A stretch of 64,000 nt of DNA from Cristatella mucedo (GCA_009760855.2 WPIO01000001.1:18689501-18753500); one strand, 5' to 3'. Counted from the stretch's first letter, positions 1 through 10,748 are shown. A program made the numbers and translations. The notes: generated by a model from the sequence alone, not told the origin.

Positions 1-1589
1 GAGCAACTACCGCCCAGTTTCCCTTCTACCGTTCCTATCAAAGACACTGGAACGGGTCGTGGCAGACCAGCTGAACTTGTATATCGAAACCTCACACCTT
101 GCTAGTAAGTTCCAGTCTGGCTTTAGAGCTAATCACTCCACAGAGTCAGCATTGCTTAGGGTACACAACGGCCTACTTAGGAATGCAGACATGGGTAGAG
201 TGTCTCTGCTTGTTTTGCTTGATCTTTCGGAAGCTTTTGATACCATCGATCACAAAGTACTTCTAGAGCGCCTCTCATCTCGCCTGGGCATCACTGGCAC
301 TGCTCTGCAGTGGTTCAGGTCCTATCTCAGTGGGAGACTCCAAAGTATTGACGTGAATGGACAAAGATCAGCCGAGGTACCTCTGAAATATAGGGTACCT
401 CAGGGCTCAGTGCTAGGTCCGGTTCTTTTCACGGTTTATACTCTGCCTCTTGTTGATGTGATTGCCAAGCACAATCTAGGCTTTCACTTCTATGCAGATG
501 ACACTCAGTTGTACCTTTGCTTTGATCCCTCCCAGCCTTCGAACACCTCAAATTCTCTAAACTCACTAGCTGCATGCATTGATGACATCCGCACATGGAT
601 GGCAGCAAATTTTCTAAAACTAAACGATGATAAAACTAACTTACTAGTTATGGGCAAACCCAGTGTGATCCAGAGATTGGAAAGGCTGACTCTCAAAATT
701 GGCTCTGCCAGCATATCTCCAGTTGAATCAGCTCGAAATCTAGGTGTCATATTCCAAAGCGACTTCTCGTTGGACGACTATATCAGCTCCACAGTCAAAT
801 CCACCTATTTTCAGCTTCATAACATTGCTAAAATTCGGGCTTGTTTAGATAAACATACCACGTCCAAGTTGGTCCATGCATTCGTGACATCCCGTCTCGA
901 CTTCTGCAACTCACTGCTTACTGGCCTACCAGCATGTGCGATCAGGCGATTGCAGCTGGTGCAAAACTCTGCAGCTAGGCTTGTCTGTCGTGAGCGTCGC
1001 AGTTGCCACAGTACACCACTTCTCGCCGACCTGCACTGGCTACCAGTCAAGCAACGGATCGACTTCAAGGTTGTGTCGCTCACTTTTAGGTCACTTCATT
1101 CTTTGGCTCCAGCCTATCTCTCAGATATACTACCCCATCATGCCAAGCATCGTACCAACCGCTTTTCAGAATCCAACAGTCTAGAAATACCTCATACAAA
1201 CCTTAAATCCGTTGGAGACCGTGCATTTAGTTCATATGCTCCCAAAGCCTGGAACTCCCTCCCGACCTGCGTCAGAACATCCCCTGACCTGACCACATTT
1301 AAAAGGAACCTAAAAACACACCTATTTAGGACAGCATTTAGTGGGTCCCTGTGATACGTCCTTGATGTGCTTATGCGTGCTGACACTGTGCATGCTGCCA
1401 CTAACCACATTTGCATGCTGACCCTGTGCATGTCACCCCTAACCATATTATTCATTTTGTTTGTTTATCAAGCATGATTTTACTTTCCATTCCATTGCAT
1501 TTCACTTTACAGCAAATGTAAAGTGCCTAGAGAGAGATTAAGTTTTCTGAGGGCGCTTTATCAAGTGAATTATTATTATTATTATTAGA
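1..1589 (+). mobile_element. LINE-A non-LTR retrotransposon, 3' part
   Basis: Contains the reverse transcriptase frame above, a roughly 165-bp 3' UTR with the repeated GTGCATGCTGCCACTAACC-type block, and the family tail at 1517-1570. The tail can fold as a hairpin and ends in (ATT)n at 1569-1587. The same 3' UTR and tail recur at about 19500, 22450, 33370, 40250 (reverse) and 61590. Clade assignment to CR1/L2-like is inferred from the YADD reverse transcriptase and the microsatellite 3' end. Confidence 0.88.
2..1354 (+). CDS. LINE-A reverse transcriptase, C-terminal part (runs off left edge)
   Basis: Reverse transcriptase of a non-LTR retrotransposon, which copies the element RNA into DNA at a nicked target. 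The frame is open from base 2, with no start codon in the window, to a TGA at 1352-1354, about 450 residues. Visible motifs in order are NYRPVSLLP, the QSGFR..HSTESALL block, LLDLSEAFDTIDH (motif A with its catalytic Asp), VPQGSVLGP (motif B), FYADD (YADD at 491-502, motif C), KTNLLVMG, then the C-terminal [21 protein letters not shown] region typical of CR1/L2/jockey-type ORF2. The endonuclease domain would lie left of the window. The usual Gly before VPQGS is Arg here, so activity is doubtful although the frame is intact. This is the best-preserved LINE-A copy here. Confidence 0.9.
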   Translation, partial: SNYRPVSLLPFLSKTLERVVADQLNLYIETSHLASKFQSGFRANHSTESALLRVHNGLLRNADMGRVSLLVLLDLSEAFDTIDHKVLLERLSSRLGITGTALQWFRSYLSGRLQSIDVNGQRSAEVPLKYRVPQGSVLGPVLFTVYTLPLVDVIAKHNLGFHFYADDTQLYLCFDPSQPSNTSNSLNSLAACIDDIRTWMAANFLKLNDDKTNLLVMGKPSVIQRLERLTLKIGSASISPVESARNLGVIFQSDFSLDDYISSTVKSTYFQLHNIAKIRACLDKHTTSKLVHAFVTSRLDFCNSLLTGLPACAIRRLQLVQNSAARLVCRERRSCHSTPLLADLHWLPVKQRIDFKVVSLTFRSLHSLAPAYLSDILPHHAKHRTNRFSESNSLEIPHTNLKSVGDRAFSSYAPKAWNSLPTCVRTSPDLTTFKRNLKTHLFRTAFSGSL

Positions 1590-2639
1590 TCGGCAGCAGC
1601 TTGCCTTTCTGCTAGATTGTTCTCCCAAGCATCCCAGCCAATAAGGCCCAATGCACAAGTTCTGATAGAATTTATAGATAGAGATTGCATAAAATTCCTT
1701 TATATGTACAAAATGGGCATATAACTAGGGCCGAAATAGAGTTAAACACCGGCATACAGAATGACTCAAAGGGTACCTTGTGCAACATGTTCGTGCAAAC
1801 TAAAGACAATACATACCTAAAGGCCCTAGCATATCCACAAAGTACAAGTTAAACATGTAGTTTTCACCCATGCTTACAGTGTGGTGTCTGAGCAAATAAT
1901 TCGCAATCAAAAGATTCGCTCCCATTTCCAACCTGACATACGGCCTTACTTTTTATGAAGTACTCGGTGATGGAACAATAGAGCATAATTAACTGCATTG
2001 GCAATCAGCGGTGCAATAGTTATTCAACCCGTCTCACAACCCATTGTCGGCAAAGATCTGGTTGCCAGACATTTGTGCATAACATTTAAGCTGTCATGGA
2101 ATTCAGTCGATTTCTACAGCTGAAAGACTCACAAACTCAAGTGCCAGTTAAAGAACACCCAAAATATTGTCCGAGGCAACCAAAAAACTGTTAGTTGGAT
2201 ACATTTAATTTTTAACCTTGCTGCAAGCCTGCAAATATAAGATGTATAGCAGCAAGCCCAATGAGTAAAAGAACACGGAAGAAACTGCATTAGCTTCCGA
2301 ACAGATAACCCTGTGGAACTTCACTAGGCATCCTCCCTATATGCCTACTCTAGCCATATGCCTTTTGAATTTCCATAATGAACTTTTCTACTAGATGTAA
2401 TGCATAGTCTCCTTTAACAGATATATGAATACCATTTCGGCAGGGTGTGTGTGCCTCGCGAAACAGAGGACATCACGTGACCTAATGGCCCAAGTGTGCA
2501 TTATCTGCATTAACTTTCCCGGAGGAATAACTGCTTCCCCTTTTCTCTCCCCCCAGCTGATTGGGGTCTTAGGCTCAAAGTGGAAACACATAAGGCAAGA
2601 AATGAAAAGCACTCATGAACGTGGGTCAATAGCCCCTGA
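1590..2639. other. Stretch without recognised feature
   Basis: AT-rich DNA with no frame longer than about 70 codons and no recognisable repeat. If VPS41 continues leftwards this is intron. I searched the minus strand for the next VPS41 exon (human counterpart region around LRPDMYPC) and did not see it. Confidence 0.4.
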
Positions 2640-2815
2640 GTCCTAGGTCAGGGGTAAGGTGCTCACTCTCACGACCCAAAATGGGTTCGAATCCTGCAGT
2701 GGTCGATCCTCTATTGACCACTGCAAGCCGTGGTGATAGCCGTGAACGCTCTTTTACTGCTCTATAAAGCTAAATATAAATGAGGCTGCTGAATCAGCTT
2801 ACCTTTAATACAAGA
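2640..2815 (+). mobile_element. SINE-2 (tRNA-derived SINE)
   Basis: Starts with a tRNA-like block: a box A-like GGTAAGGTGC segment and a box B-like GGGTTCGAATCC at about 2683. It continues with the family body (TCGATCC..ATTGACCACTGC, GTGATAGCCGTGAACGCTCTTTTACTGC) and ends near AAATGAGGCTG..AATCAGCTTACC. Related copies are at 9850, 11535, 34508, 39345, 41344, 53010 and 57283. Confidence 0.75.
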
Positions 2816-2826
2816 GCAGCAGCAGC

Positions 2827-3017
2827 AGCTAGAGCAGCGATTTTCAACCTGTGGACCCCTTTGGGTGTCAAATTCACAGAGGTTGACTAAGACCATAGGG
2901 AAACATGCATTTCCACATTTTGCATTCAATAATTTTATGGTTGGGGGTTTGCCACATCACGAGGAACTGTATTAAAGGGTCACGGCATTAGGAAGGTTGA
3001 GAACCACTGAGCTAGAG
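2827..3017 (+). mobile_element. SPIN-like hAT MITE with 8-bp target-site duplication
   Basis: The element is 2835-3009 (175 bp). Its ends are imperfect inverted repeats: CAGCGATTTTCAACCT on the left and, read in reverse, CAGTGGTTCTCAACCT on the right (13 of 16 identical). It is flanked by a perfect 8-bp duplication AGCTAGAG at 2827-2834 and 3010-3017, as expected for the hAT superfamily. The interior (GACTAAGACCATAGGGAAA, ATTTTATGGTTGGGGG, GAGGAACTGTATTAAAGGGT) matches my memory of the non-autonomous SPIN (Space Invaders)/URR1-type elements. It has no coding capacity and lies in a VPS41 intron if that gene continues left. Confidence 0.85.
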
Positions 3018-3835
3018 CAACCTTAACCTGGCGGTTGCCTCGCTGCTGCAGGACTGCCTGGCTGTCCAAGGTCAAGCACTTTCATTTTGCAGCTGACAGT
3101 AGCCAGATTTGAAAGTGCTGGCAGCCTAGTTGGGTTGTTGACTAACTGCCTTAACCTCTGTTGCTTACCGTGTGAATGTTGGTCTCCTAATGCATACTCT
3201 CTGCCGCTGCTAATTTCTGGCCTGTTTATCTCCATAGCTGGAAGCCATTGACAAATGAAAGATATGGATGCCCTCGTGGGGCATCCTAACACGTATCAAC
3301 TCATTCTCTGTTTGCATGGACATTGGCAGTGGTGATTTCTATTGTAAATGCAATGCAAGAAATTCTTGGTTTTACTTCCTGGTCTCCGATGGCTTAGCCT
3401 ATTCATACCTTAGGACAGCAGCAATATGAACAGCCACGTGCTGTCTGACAAGCTACCTCTCCATCACTTAAAGACTTCTGTTGGCGACTTATGCTCAATG
3501 AGAAATTGTTCTACCCTAGTCCCACGGCAGAGGGCAATAAGCCCGTCCATATTTTCAAATGGCCTTTTGCCTACAATGTTCAGACAGAGCCGAACACAGT
3601 GCTTGGTACATCGACTGCTCTTCAATCTTATTTTAAACTATATGATTCTTTAGTAGTTCCCCTGGTTCAATTATTCATCCTTTTTTTCCATGCGATGCAC
3701 AATTCTGGACCACGAAACGAGGCATCGAGAAAGTTGCTTTGGCTGTGCTCTCACCCTGAAACTCTTTCTACCAAGTCTTTAGGGTTTTGTGGAGTTACCA
3801 CCGAATAAGGATGTATGTCCACAACTTGTATACAC
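3018..3835. other. Stretch without recognised feature
   Basis: No coding exon, tRNA-like block or transposon end recognised. The overlapping plus-strand frames at 3426-3808 look random. Confidence 0.35.
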
Positions 3836-3874
3836 GCACACACTCACTCACTCACTCACTCACTCACTCACTCA

Positions 3875-3937
<63 letters not shown>
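3836..3937. repeat. Compound microsatellite (ACTC)n(AC)n
   Basis: Roughly ten ACTC units followed by about 28 AC units. The His-Thr frames across it are artefacts. Confidence 0.97.
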
Positions 3938-3941
<4 letters not shown>

Positions 3942-4535
3942 AGAAACATACAAGCACGAAAACCCAAAGAGTTTATGTGAAAGTGCCCCCCCCACGCATG
4001 AATCTCAAGTTATGAAAGGCACAGTTTAACAAACGAGAGGGCTAGTACCCTTCTATTACAGGTAGAACCAGTAAACATCACATTCCTACCAGCTGCACCT
4101 GATACGTGCAATTCGGTTGATAAGACTCACAGAACCGCTATGTGAATTACTTGATCGTGAGTAAGTCGGGAATGCACTAGATAAGTTCAAACTTGTATAT
4201 GCACGCATGACCATTGATATTTACAAACATCGAAATTCATATCTGGCATACAAAATAATTGATCGTTTGCCCAATTCAATTTGTCTGGTAAGGGTTGGTG
4301 ATATCTAGTGGCAAGGCAATTAACGTCACTACTTTGAGCAGGAACAAACTGCATTTTCCTGTTTACACACACTTTACAACCTAGCTTCCAGCAGCATGTG
4401 TACAGAAGGGGTGACAAATAAGGAATTGCTAAATTTGAAGGCCAAATCGTCACATTTTCACTGAGCTGAAACCGAAAATGGCTCTTAGCACCAACAGTAC
4501 ATCAAAGCAACAGAGTGAACACAGCTAAGACTCAC

Positions 4536-4603
4536 TGCGGATCGAGGTCCTTGGCAATGAAGGTTATCCTTTCTTTTAGCTGCATATCGTACACTTTCAC
4601 ACC
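4536..4603 (-). CDS. VPS41: VPS41 exon 6
   Basis: 22 codons plus two bases: GVKVYDMQLKERITFIAKD then LDP, acceptor ..TTTTTTTAAAG, donor CA|GTGAGT, so the next exon must begin in phase 2. That exon was not found between 1360 and 4530, implying an intron of more than 4.5 kb running off the left edge. Confidence 0.9.
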
Positions 4604-5258
4604 CTTTAAAAAAAGGAAAACATTGAAAGCCGTGAACTTTGCCCTCCCTGCCATAAGCGGCAAGCCAGACAACGAACAACGACGTGGCCACTTATGACAG
4701 GAGAGAAAAAAGCATCAAGTGAGAATATAAGAGGGCAGGAAAGTTGTGAGCAAATCAACGAGACACAGCGAGTGAGACAGAACAGAGAAACAGTTTTCAA
4801 GCGGCAAAATACCTCATCGTTGGCCCATGCAACAAACTGGCCCTGCCACTTGATGTTCCGAATAAGGCCCTCGCCCTGATGAAGGGTGCTCTTGGCGTTT
4901 CGACCGAACATGCCCTTCTCATTAAGCACCAGCTGAAACGACGACAAGACCCATCGATGAGAGCTGCTAGGAAGCCGAAGGACGGATCAGCGGATCTTCG
5001 ATCTCAATCTGCTTGGACATAGAAGCGCAGGCTGAGCAAATGACGGCTTCACGCTCTCAATATGGTACTCTTGCATTCACAAAATCACTTGGCTTCTTCT
5101 TTCCTATTTCACTCGTCTTAAACCTCACTCTCTCATTCACAACTACACACATTCATGTGTGCACAAGTGCACGGAAGGTCTCCTCTGTGTGTGTGTGTAT
5201 GTCTCTCTGTCTCTGTCTGTCTGTCTCTCTCTCGCTCTCTGTGTGTCTGTCTGTCTTT

Positions 5259-5297
<39 letters not shown>

Positions 5298-8200
5298 TCC
5301 CTGTCTGTCTGTCTCTCTCTCTCTCTCTTCTCTCTATACGACTCACTTGCTTGTCCTCTATTTTGCATTTACAGGGATGCCCGAGTCTGCATATATACTT
5401 TAGCACAAAAGTACTGGCGACCACGTTATTTATTAGGGGTAGTAGGCACTCGATATATAAACATTAGACCGAAGCACAAGGAACAGATGGGCCAAAATAA
5501 CATAATGTCTTTTACCATGGTATTTTTAATGAACGAGGTATTAACAAAAAAACGACGAGAAAAGCATTTTCGACCCTTACATCCATTTAAAAAAGGTGGA
5601 TTTCCTCATTTTACAGTGCATTGAAAGCGACTACATTGCCCATTTTTGAGGTACTTGAACATGCGCAGTAGTGTGAAAAACAGTGCACCGGCTGTGCTAA
5701 CTACCTAGCCTCACACTATCACCCCAACCGGCATACTTAAGGCTATCTAGTTGACTGCCTATACAAAGGAAAAAATGTGGAACTTGGGCGAAACGAGCCT
5801 TGGAATGTTACGATCGCTATATAATTTCGAATTGGTGAGACTTCTGTGAGACACGACCTGAAGAAGAAGAGTACGACTGGTATCATCTGAAAGGGGAAAA
5901 GACCTGGTCACCTACGTGACACTGTATGAGCTAGGAAGGACTGATATAAAGTGAATCTTTAGGCATCATTTCATCCCTGCGAGGGTTCATGCTCAAAGCT
6001 TGCAGGATGCTACTGGGAAGGTAATAAGTGGGAACACAATTAGGTTTTGACTAGATGAACAAGGTATGTCTGCTCGGAATGCAAACAAGAGGCCAATTCT
6101 GTCTATCGAGTATAAAGTGAAACGCTTGGAGTGGGCTGGGGCCAGAGAACACTAGACCCAGGAAGATATAAGCAAAATAAAATGGGTGACGAGAGCAAAT
6201 ATGCCATTTTTGTAATTGAAAATGTATGTGATACTGCTTGCTTCGCTACCCCAGTGAAGGTGTCAATGATAACTGCTTTGGGTAGGCGGAAATTTAAAGA
6301 AGAAATTTGCTGGCAAAGGGATTCATGATCTGGGGCTGCTTCTGCAGTGAATATCTAGCATCATGACCTAAGACGTTTATTTAGAACTACTCCCAACCAT
6401 TGCAGTACCTAGCACGATAAGCTTTTGTAGATAATTTTTTAAACACGACAATGAGCCTAAGCGTTTAGCTAAGGGGTTCAACATTTTTCTGCTACACTAT
6501 TGAATTTACTTTATGACCATTATGCTAACGAAGTTGCCTAGTCAATCTCCAGGCCTGAATCCCACTGAATGTCTCTGGGGTGAAGTGGATAGAAGGCTCG
6601 GAGATCAAGTGGATGGTATCAGATCTAAAGAATTACTTTTCTCAAGTTTGCCGGACGTCTGGAAAGGGATAAGGCCGGATGTTTTCGATGACTTAGTTCA
6701 CTCTATGCTGGAGCAGCTCAGACAGGTTATTGCTTATCGTGGTGATGTAACTTAATTTTAGCACACAAGGTTAATATACTTGTATTAAAAGTGTGCATAC
6801 AGTTATGTAGGCCTAATTTATGCACAGCCTATGGTTAATGCATGTTGCAATAACCTTTTTATATCACATCTGGGCTCGAGTGTATATCTGTCACACTTTT
6901 ATCCGAATTATCACGCCATTATCAATCGTAAGCCTCACGGCCACAGCCAGAACACAGCATCCACTAATGCATAAGCGCACGAATGCATGCTTTGCCACTT
7001 CACATTAAGCCATTGTTTCATGCTTTGTTTAGAGAAGATGATCACCAGAGTACCACCTTCTCGTCGCCAGTGATAAAGCCTCGTCGACTGCTGTGTCTGG
7101 CAGAGAAGTCAGGCTCGATTGCAATGGCCTTAATGGGTCTATCGAAGGTCAGCAGCTGGTCATGTTCCTTGCTGTCCCATATGCCAACGATAGCTGCCTG
7201 TGAACAAAAAACAGCCCTCCACAGTGCAGTCAGAGCAAGAAGTATCTGGAAATCAAATGCAGACCCTGGGTGCAAACCAGCTGCCACACATAAGTCTCGG
7301 CACTTGAGGCTGCTGAAGCAAGAGGGTGGACTCCAGATGGGGGCGGGGTGGTGGCAGACTGCCAGTGAAATGCTCGGAATCTGAGCATCCGGCACAAGTA
7401 AGCCAGAATGGAGATGGGAAGGCATGAAGCTTCTGAGCCACCAGCGTTGCAGCTGTCGAATGATATATAGCTGCACATGTCGAGAGCCCAATTTCGGAGC
7501 ACACCCCGGCCATACATGCTAAAACATGTGCCATGCAAGGCCTGAACAATTTCGATCGTCACATTTCAGAAACAGCAGCTCGACAAAGACCTTATGCCAA
7601 ACTATACAATGCACACATAGCAAACTAACTCGTTAGAAGCAAGAGAGTGCAGAGTTCTGAACACCGAGTGGCATTCAGCACGGGGCCTGTCTTGACCATC
7701 AAGTGGCATAACGGAGGCAATGCAAGCAATCTTTCGGAAAACATCAAACACCGGATTCCTGCATTAGCTCACCTTGCCGTCGTCAGAGCAGCAAGCTATG
7801 TACTCTCCGGCGTCGTCCATGCTAATCTGATTAATTGAAGTTTCGCTGATGCCGATCTTCTTGTTGGGTATTTCATTACCCTCCAGATCGAGTATGTGCA
7901 CTGCTCCATAGTGGGTGCCAAGTGCGAGAAACTGTGACAGTCCCCATGAAAGAGCTGACATTATCATTCACCAAATAAGCGGCTAGTTTTCCGTGCACTT
8001 GCAAGTGCGCACGTCAGTGTCTGTTGGTATATCGCTCACTTCTTCCCTAAACTTATCTAGCGGGCAGCACGTGCTTGTGAGCAAGGGCAACTAACTATGG
8101 CACCGTACTTACCTTGACCCCTACCGATAAGCAGCTGGCAGGCTCCTTGGCAAGGATCTTAGTTAGGTCGTTGGTAAGCCGACTGTATTTCAGCTTTGGC

Positions 8201-9562
8201 TCAAGATCCTCTTCAATATCGAGCTGGCCGGTACTCTGCAGCAAGGAGCACAGGCAGTAACGAACACACCTCTTGCTTAAAACGGCTGAACACAGACAAG
8301 ATACTTTCCATCACGAGTCACTGGGCAACGTACTACAGCTACTTACAAGTGCACTGTTAGCTAGAACCACAAAAAGAACATCTGGTATACAATCAGCAGG
8401 AAACCGTGGTCTTTGCCAACACAGTTGCATGTATCTTAGGCGTAGCACCCATGCCATTCATTCATACAAAGCTGACAATAATCGGTCAGCCTGGTGCAGT
8501 TTTAGGTCATTAACATGAACGTATAAAACGACTATGACAGGGCACTGGTCAACTTAATTAATCAAGATGCTGATGATCGTAGGCATAGCACAGAATAGAC
8601 CAAGGAGAATCTAGACCTTGACCTTTCCACAGGGGTGTAATCATAGAAGGCTGAAGAGGCGTGTCAGATTGGCCACCAAACAAATCCATTCGGACCCGAT
8701 CCGAGAGGGCGAAGTGGCCGTTGGCCTCCTTCCTTCGCCGATACTATTATGATGACGAGGATTCCTGTTTTTGGCTGTCGGCAGGTCGAGCAAGCAGAGT
8801 CTCAGTCGCGTACTGCCATACTTCGCAATTGGGAAGGCACGGCTCAAAGTCTGTACAGCACTTCTCGGTCCAGCTGAGCTGTATCTTTGCTGTTAAACGA
8901 GCTTCGCCTTAGAGCACTATTTTTATCAATCCCGACCATGCAAGCACCCTGTGTTTTTCTCAGCCGCAGAAGCTCCTGCAGTCGGCGACGGCAACTAGGC
9001 TGTAAAGCCTGCTCTGAACCAACAGTGACAAGCCAGTAATGAAGCGACAAGTGAACCTCTAATGCGATCGACAACGTGCGGAGCGTTCTGAGTGTAATGG
9101 AAGCTGAAAGACTACCCACGTACAGCTGCAGCCATGCGGCAGCTGTCTATTAAGTGGTAACAGGAAATTCCGGTGTGGCGGACTTACAACTACGTAGTAC
9201 ACCATGCAGCTGGATGCCCATTCAGTGCGTACATCTTACGCTAGCGGCACACAAATCTCCTAGCGTCATGTAGATTTAATTTGAATCAGCAGAAAATAGC
9301 AACCTGCTGGTTGCGACAGCGTTGTCAGTCTCGAAGAAGGGGTGAGCTCATAAAAATCTCAAAAATACGGGACTGTGCACTGCAAACGAAGTCGAACTAG
9401 GGCAGAAAAATGGTACGAAAGCAGTGAGATCGCTATAACGCCAATATCCTTAAGCGACTGCTAGCTAAAATGCACGCTGAGCAAGGCGAAACTCGGACGA
9501 GCCGGACCGAAGCAGACCAGCTGATTGCGTCCCAATACCTGAGCCGCCGCCGGTGCAGCCAT
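4536..9562 (-). CDS. VPS41: VPS41 homologue, first six exons (gene continues beyond left edge)
   Basis: VPS41 is a subunit of the HOPS tethering complex, acting in fusion of late endosomes with lysosomes (vacuoles). Six minus-strand exons (9562-9539, 8235-8113, 7931-7773, 7197-7057, 4932-4813, 4603-4536) have GT donors and AG acceptors and join in frame into about 211 residues. The first five junctions are phase 0; the last exon ends in phase 2. Family matches include EPKLKYSRL, FLALGTHYG, INQISMDDAGEY, SDDGK, FDRPIKAIAI, LHQGEG.IRNIKWQG, AWANDE and GVKVYD, all in the order found in animal VPS41 and forming the start of its WD40-like propeller. The start is MAAPAAAQ at 9562. The alanine-rich first exon rests on phase, a donor and context rather than conservation. 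The rest of the protein (propeller end, clathrin-like repeat, RING) is not in the window. Introns carry a Tc1 relic, microsatellites and the SPIN-like element. Confidence 0.93.
4813..4932 (-). CDS. VPS41: VPS41 exon 5
   Basis: 40 codons starting LVLNEKGMFGRNAK after ..GTTTCAG and ending AWANDE|GTATTT. LHQGEGLIRNIKWQGQFVAWAN is cut here only for length; the GEG..R..KW.G..AWAN pattern is diagnostic of VPS41. The intron before it is about 2.1 kb. Confidence 0.95.
5185..5335. repeat. TG/TC-rich microsatellite in VPS41 intron
   Basis: Mixed (TG)n, (TC)n and TGTC units. Long frames on both strands here are artefacts. Confidence 0.95.
5840..6760 (+). pseudogene. Tc1/mariner-like transposase relic
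   Basis: The C-terminal piece at 6513-6755 carries SQSPGLNPTECLWGEVDRRL, the classic Tc1-type segment before the last catalytic acidic residue. Upstream, broken frames show KRLEWA.ARE (6117-6155) and KIKW then DESKYAIF (about 6170-6215), the second-Asp region of the DDE core. Further upstream (5865-6000) only faint helix-turn-helix similarity remains. Multiple stops and frame breaks make it inactive. It lies in the VPS41 intron between exons 4 and 5, antisense to the gene. Terminal inverted repeats were not resolved. Confidence 0.8.
7057..7197 (-). CDS. VPS41: VPS41 exon 4
   Basis: 47 codons starting AAIVGIWDSKEHDQ after ..TTGTTCACAG and ending FITGDEK|GTGGTA. FDRPIKAIAIEPDF matches the second blade of VPS41. 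Confidence 0.94.
7773..7931 (-). CDS. VPS41: VPS41 exon 3
   Basis: 53 codons starting FLALGTHYG after ..TGTCACAG and ending SDDGK|GTGAGC. It encodes the first propeller strands, including HILDLEGN and INQISMDDAGEYIACC. Phase 0 at both ends. Confidence 0.95.
8113..8235 (-). CDS. VPS41: VPS41 exon 2
   Basis: 41 codons, from STGQLDIEEDLEPKLKYSRL to ASCLSVGVK. The acceptor is a pyrimidine-rich ..GCTGCAG and the donor is AAG|GTAAGT. EPKLKY and the downstream ILAKEPASC segment match the conserved VPS41 N-terminus. Confidence 0.92.
8236..9538. other. VPS41 intron 1
   Basis: 1.3-kb intron between the short first exon and exon 2. No transposon recognised. Frames at 8641-9119 are not conserved-looking. 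Confidence 0.5.
9539..9562 (-). CDS. VPS41: VPS41 exon 1 (coding part)
   Basis: Eight codons, MAAPAAAQ, ending CAG|GTATTG. The ATG has A at -3 and G at +4, a strong Kozak context. Phase 0 joins directly to exon 2. Too short for homology, so this is inferred from splice site, phase and position. Confidence 0.7.
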
Positions 9563-9565
9563 CTT
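9555..9565 (-). promoter_or_regulatory. YY1-like motif over VPS41 start codon
   Basis: Read on the minus strand, AAGATGGCTGC matches the YY1 core AAGATGGC at the translation start, a position in which YY1 sites occur in TATA-less animal promoters. Function is inferred only. Confidence 0.35.
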
Positions 9566-9849
9566 TCGGTTAGGTGGGCGTGTCGTCACGGTCGCCGTTT
9601 GGCGCCATAGTACGCCAACCCTACCTCGGGAACGGACTTGTGAGAGGCAACGCGCACATTGCGCGGCTCTAACAATTCCTTCAAGAATAAAAATATATAT
9701 ACCAATTTCATGTGCTAGGTCAACAATTAAAATACAATTTTGGGCCCCCTCAAATATAGATGAATTTTCTTCAGAGAATGGGCTCTGCAACTGCCTCTAA
9801 AAATTGTAGCTAATATAACTGCCTCTTTTGTATAGCGACAGAAGAACCA

Positions 9850-9985
9850 TTACGGCTATTACCTACGCTTGCAGCGGCGATATAGGATCGCCTACCGCAG
9901 GATTCGAACCCATGGCCTCGGTACCGAGGTCATGAACAGCAGCCGCCGTAACTTAGTGCGCCACCAGGGCTCATAGCCAGAACGC
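9850..9985 (-). mobile_element. SINE-2 copy (reverse)
   Basis: Reverse strand shows a tRNA-like head with GGTGGCGCACTAAGTTACGG and a box B-like GGGTTCGAATCC (about 9900-9910), followed by TGCGGTAGGCGATCC of the SINE-2 body. Diverged. Confidence 0.6.
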
Positions 9986-10748
9986 CGTACTCAGAACGCC
10001 AGAACCCCGGGCGGCTAGAGTTGGGTGATCGCATAGATTCCTTCCCATAAACTTCGGTCCGATTATTAGGTGCACGGGTAAGGAAATTCTTCAGAAGAGC
10101 TTCAAAAAAGTAAATGATTACGCAACGCTTGATTGTGGTGACGGCCAGTGTGGGTGCTCATTTGTGTGAAAAAGAGCTGGCTAATACGAATATGCCCTTC
10201 CGGAAAAAGATGAACTTGCACCGTACTCACAGAGCACTGAGATCTGGCATAGGCTTCTCATCTGCACAAAGGTGAGTTCAGAGAGCCTGATATCTAAAAA
10301 CGCTGTAAAACCCGATATTTAGAATAAAAGAGAAAAAGGAAAAAGATCGCAAATATGCCGTCCTCATCGCGAGGGTTAAACACAGGCTCTGCTGCATCGG
10401 CAGTAAGTATCCTACTTGGGCGGTAGAGGGTCATGTCAAGTTTCTAAATCCACGTTCGTTCGTATACAATAACCTTACCGTGATAAAGAGTGTATGTGGT
10501 AACGTGTCTATGGATCGCCATATGCATATCTGCAGAGCCACAAAGACTTCTCTTACGGTGAAGCTTAAAAAGCGAACTCGTGTCCTGTGAGGGGTCGATC
10601 GGTGCGCATTGTCTACCCCACAAGCAGCCGGAAACTCGCAATAGAAGGTGAGAACCCTAGCTATGACCGGAGGGCGGTCAAGTAAAGTAACTAGCTAATA
10701 GATAGAACTAGCAGCGAGGAACGCGTGGACAGGACAATCCGGTCGAGA

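Noticed and set aside
4606-4947. 113-codon minus-strand frame taken as one exon
   Set aside because: Only 4813-4932 matches VPS41; the remainder is intron read through the donor.
7042-7491. 149-codon minus-strand frame taken as one exon
   Set aside because: Only 7057-7197 matches VPS41, starting after an AG acceptor; the upstream half is intron.
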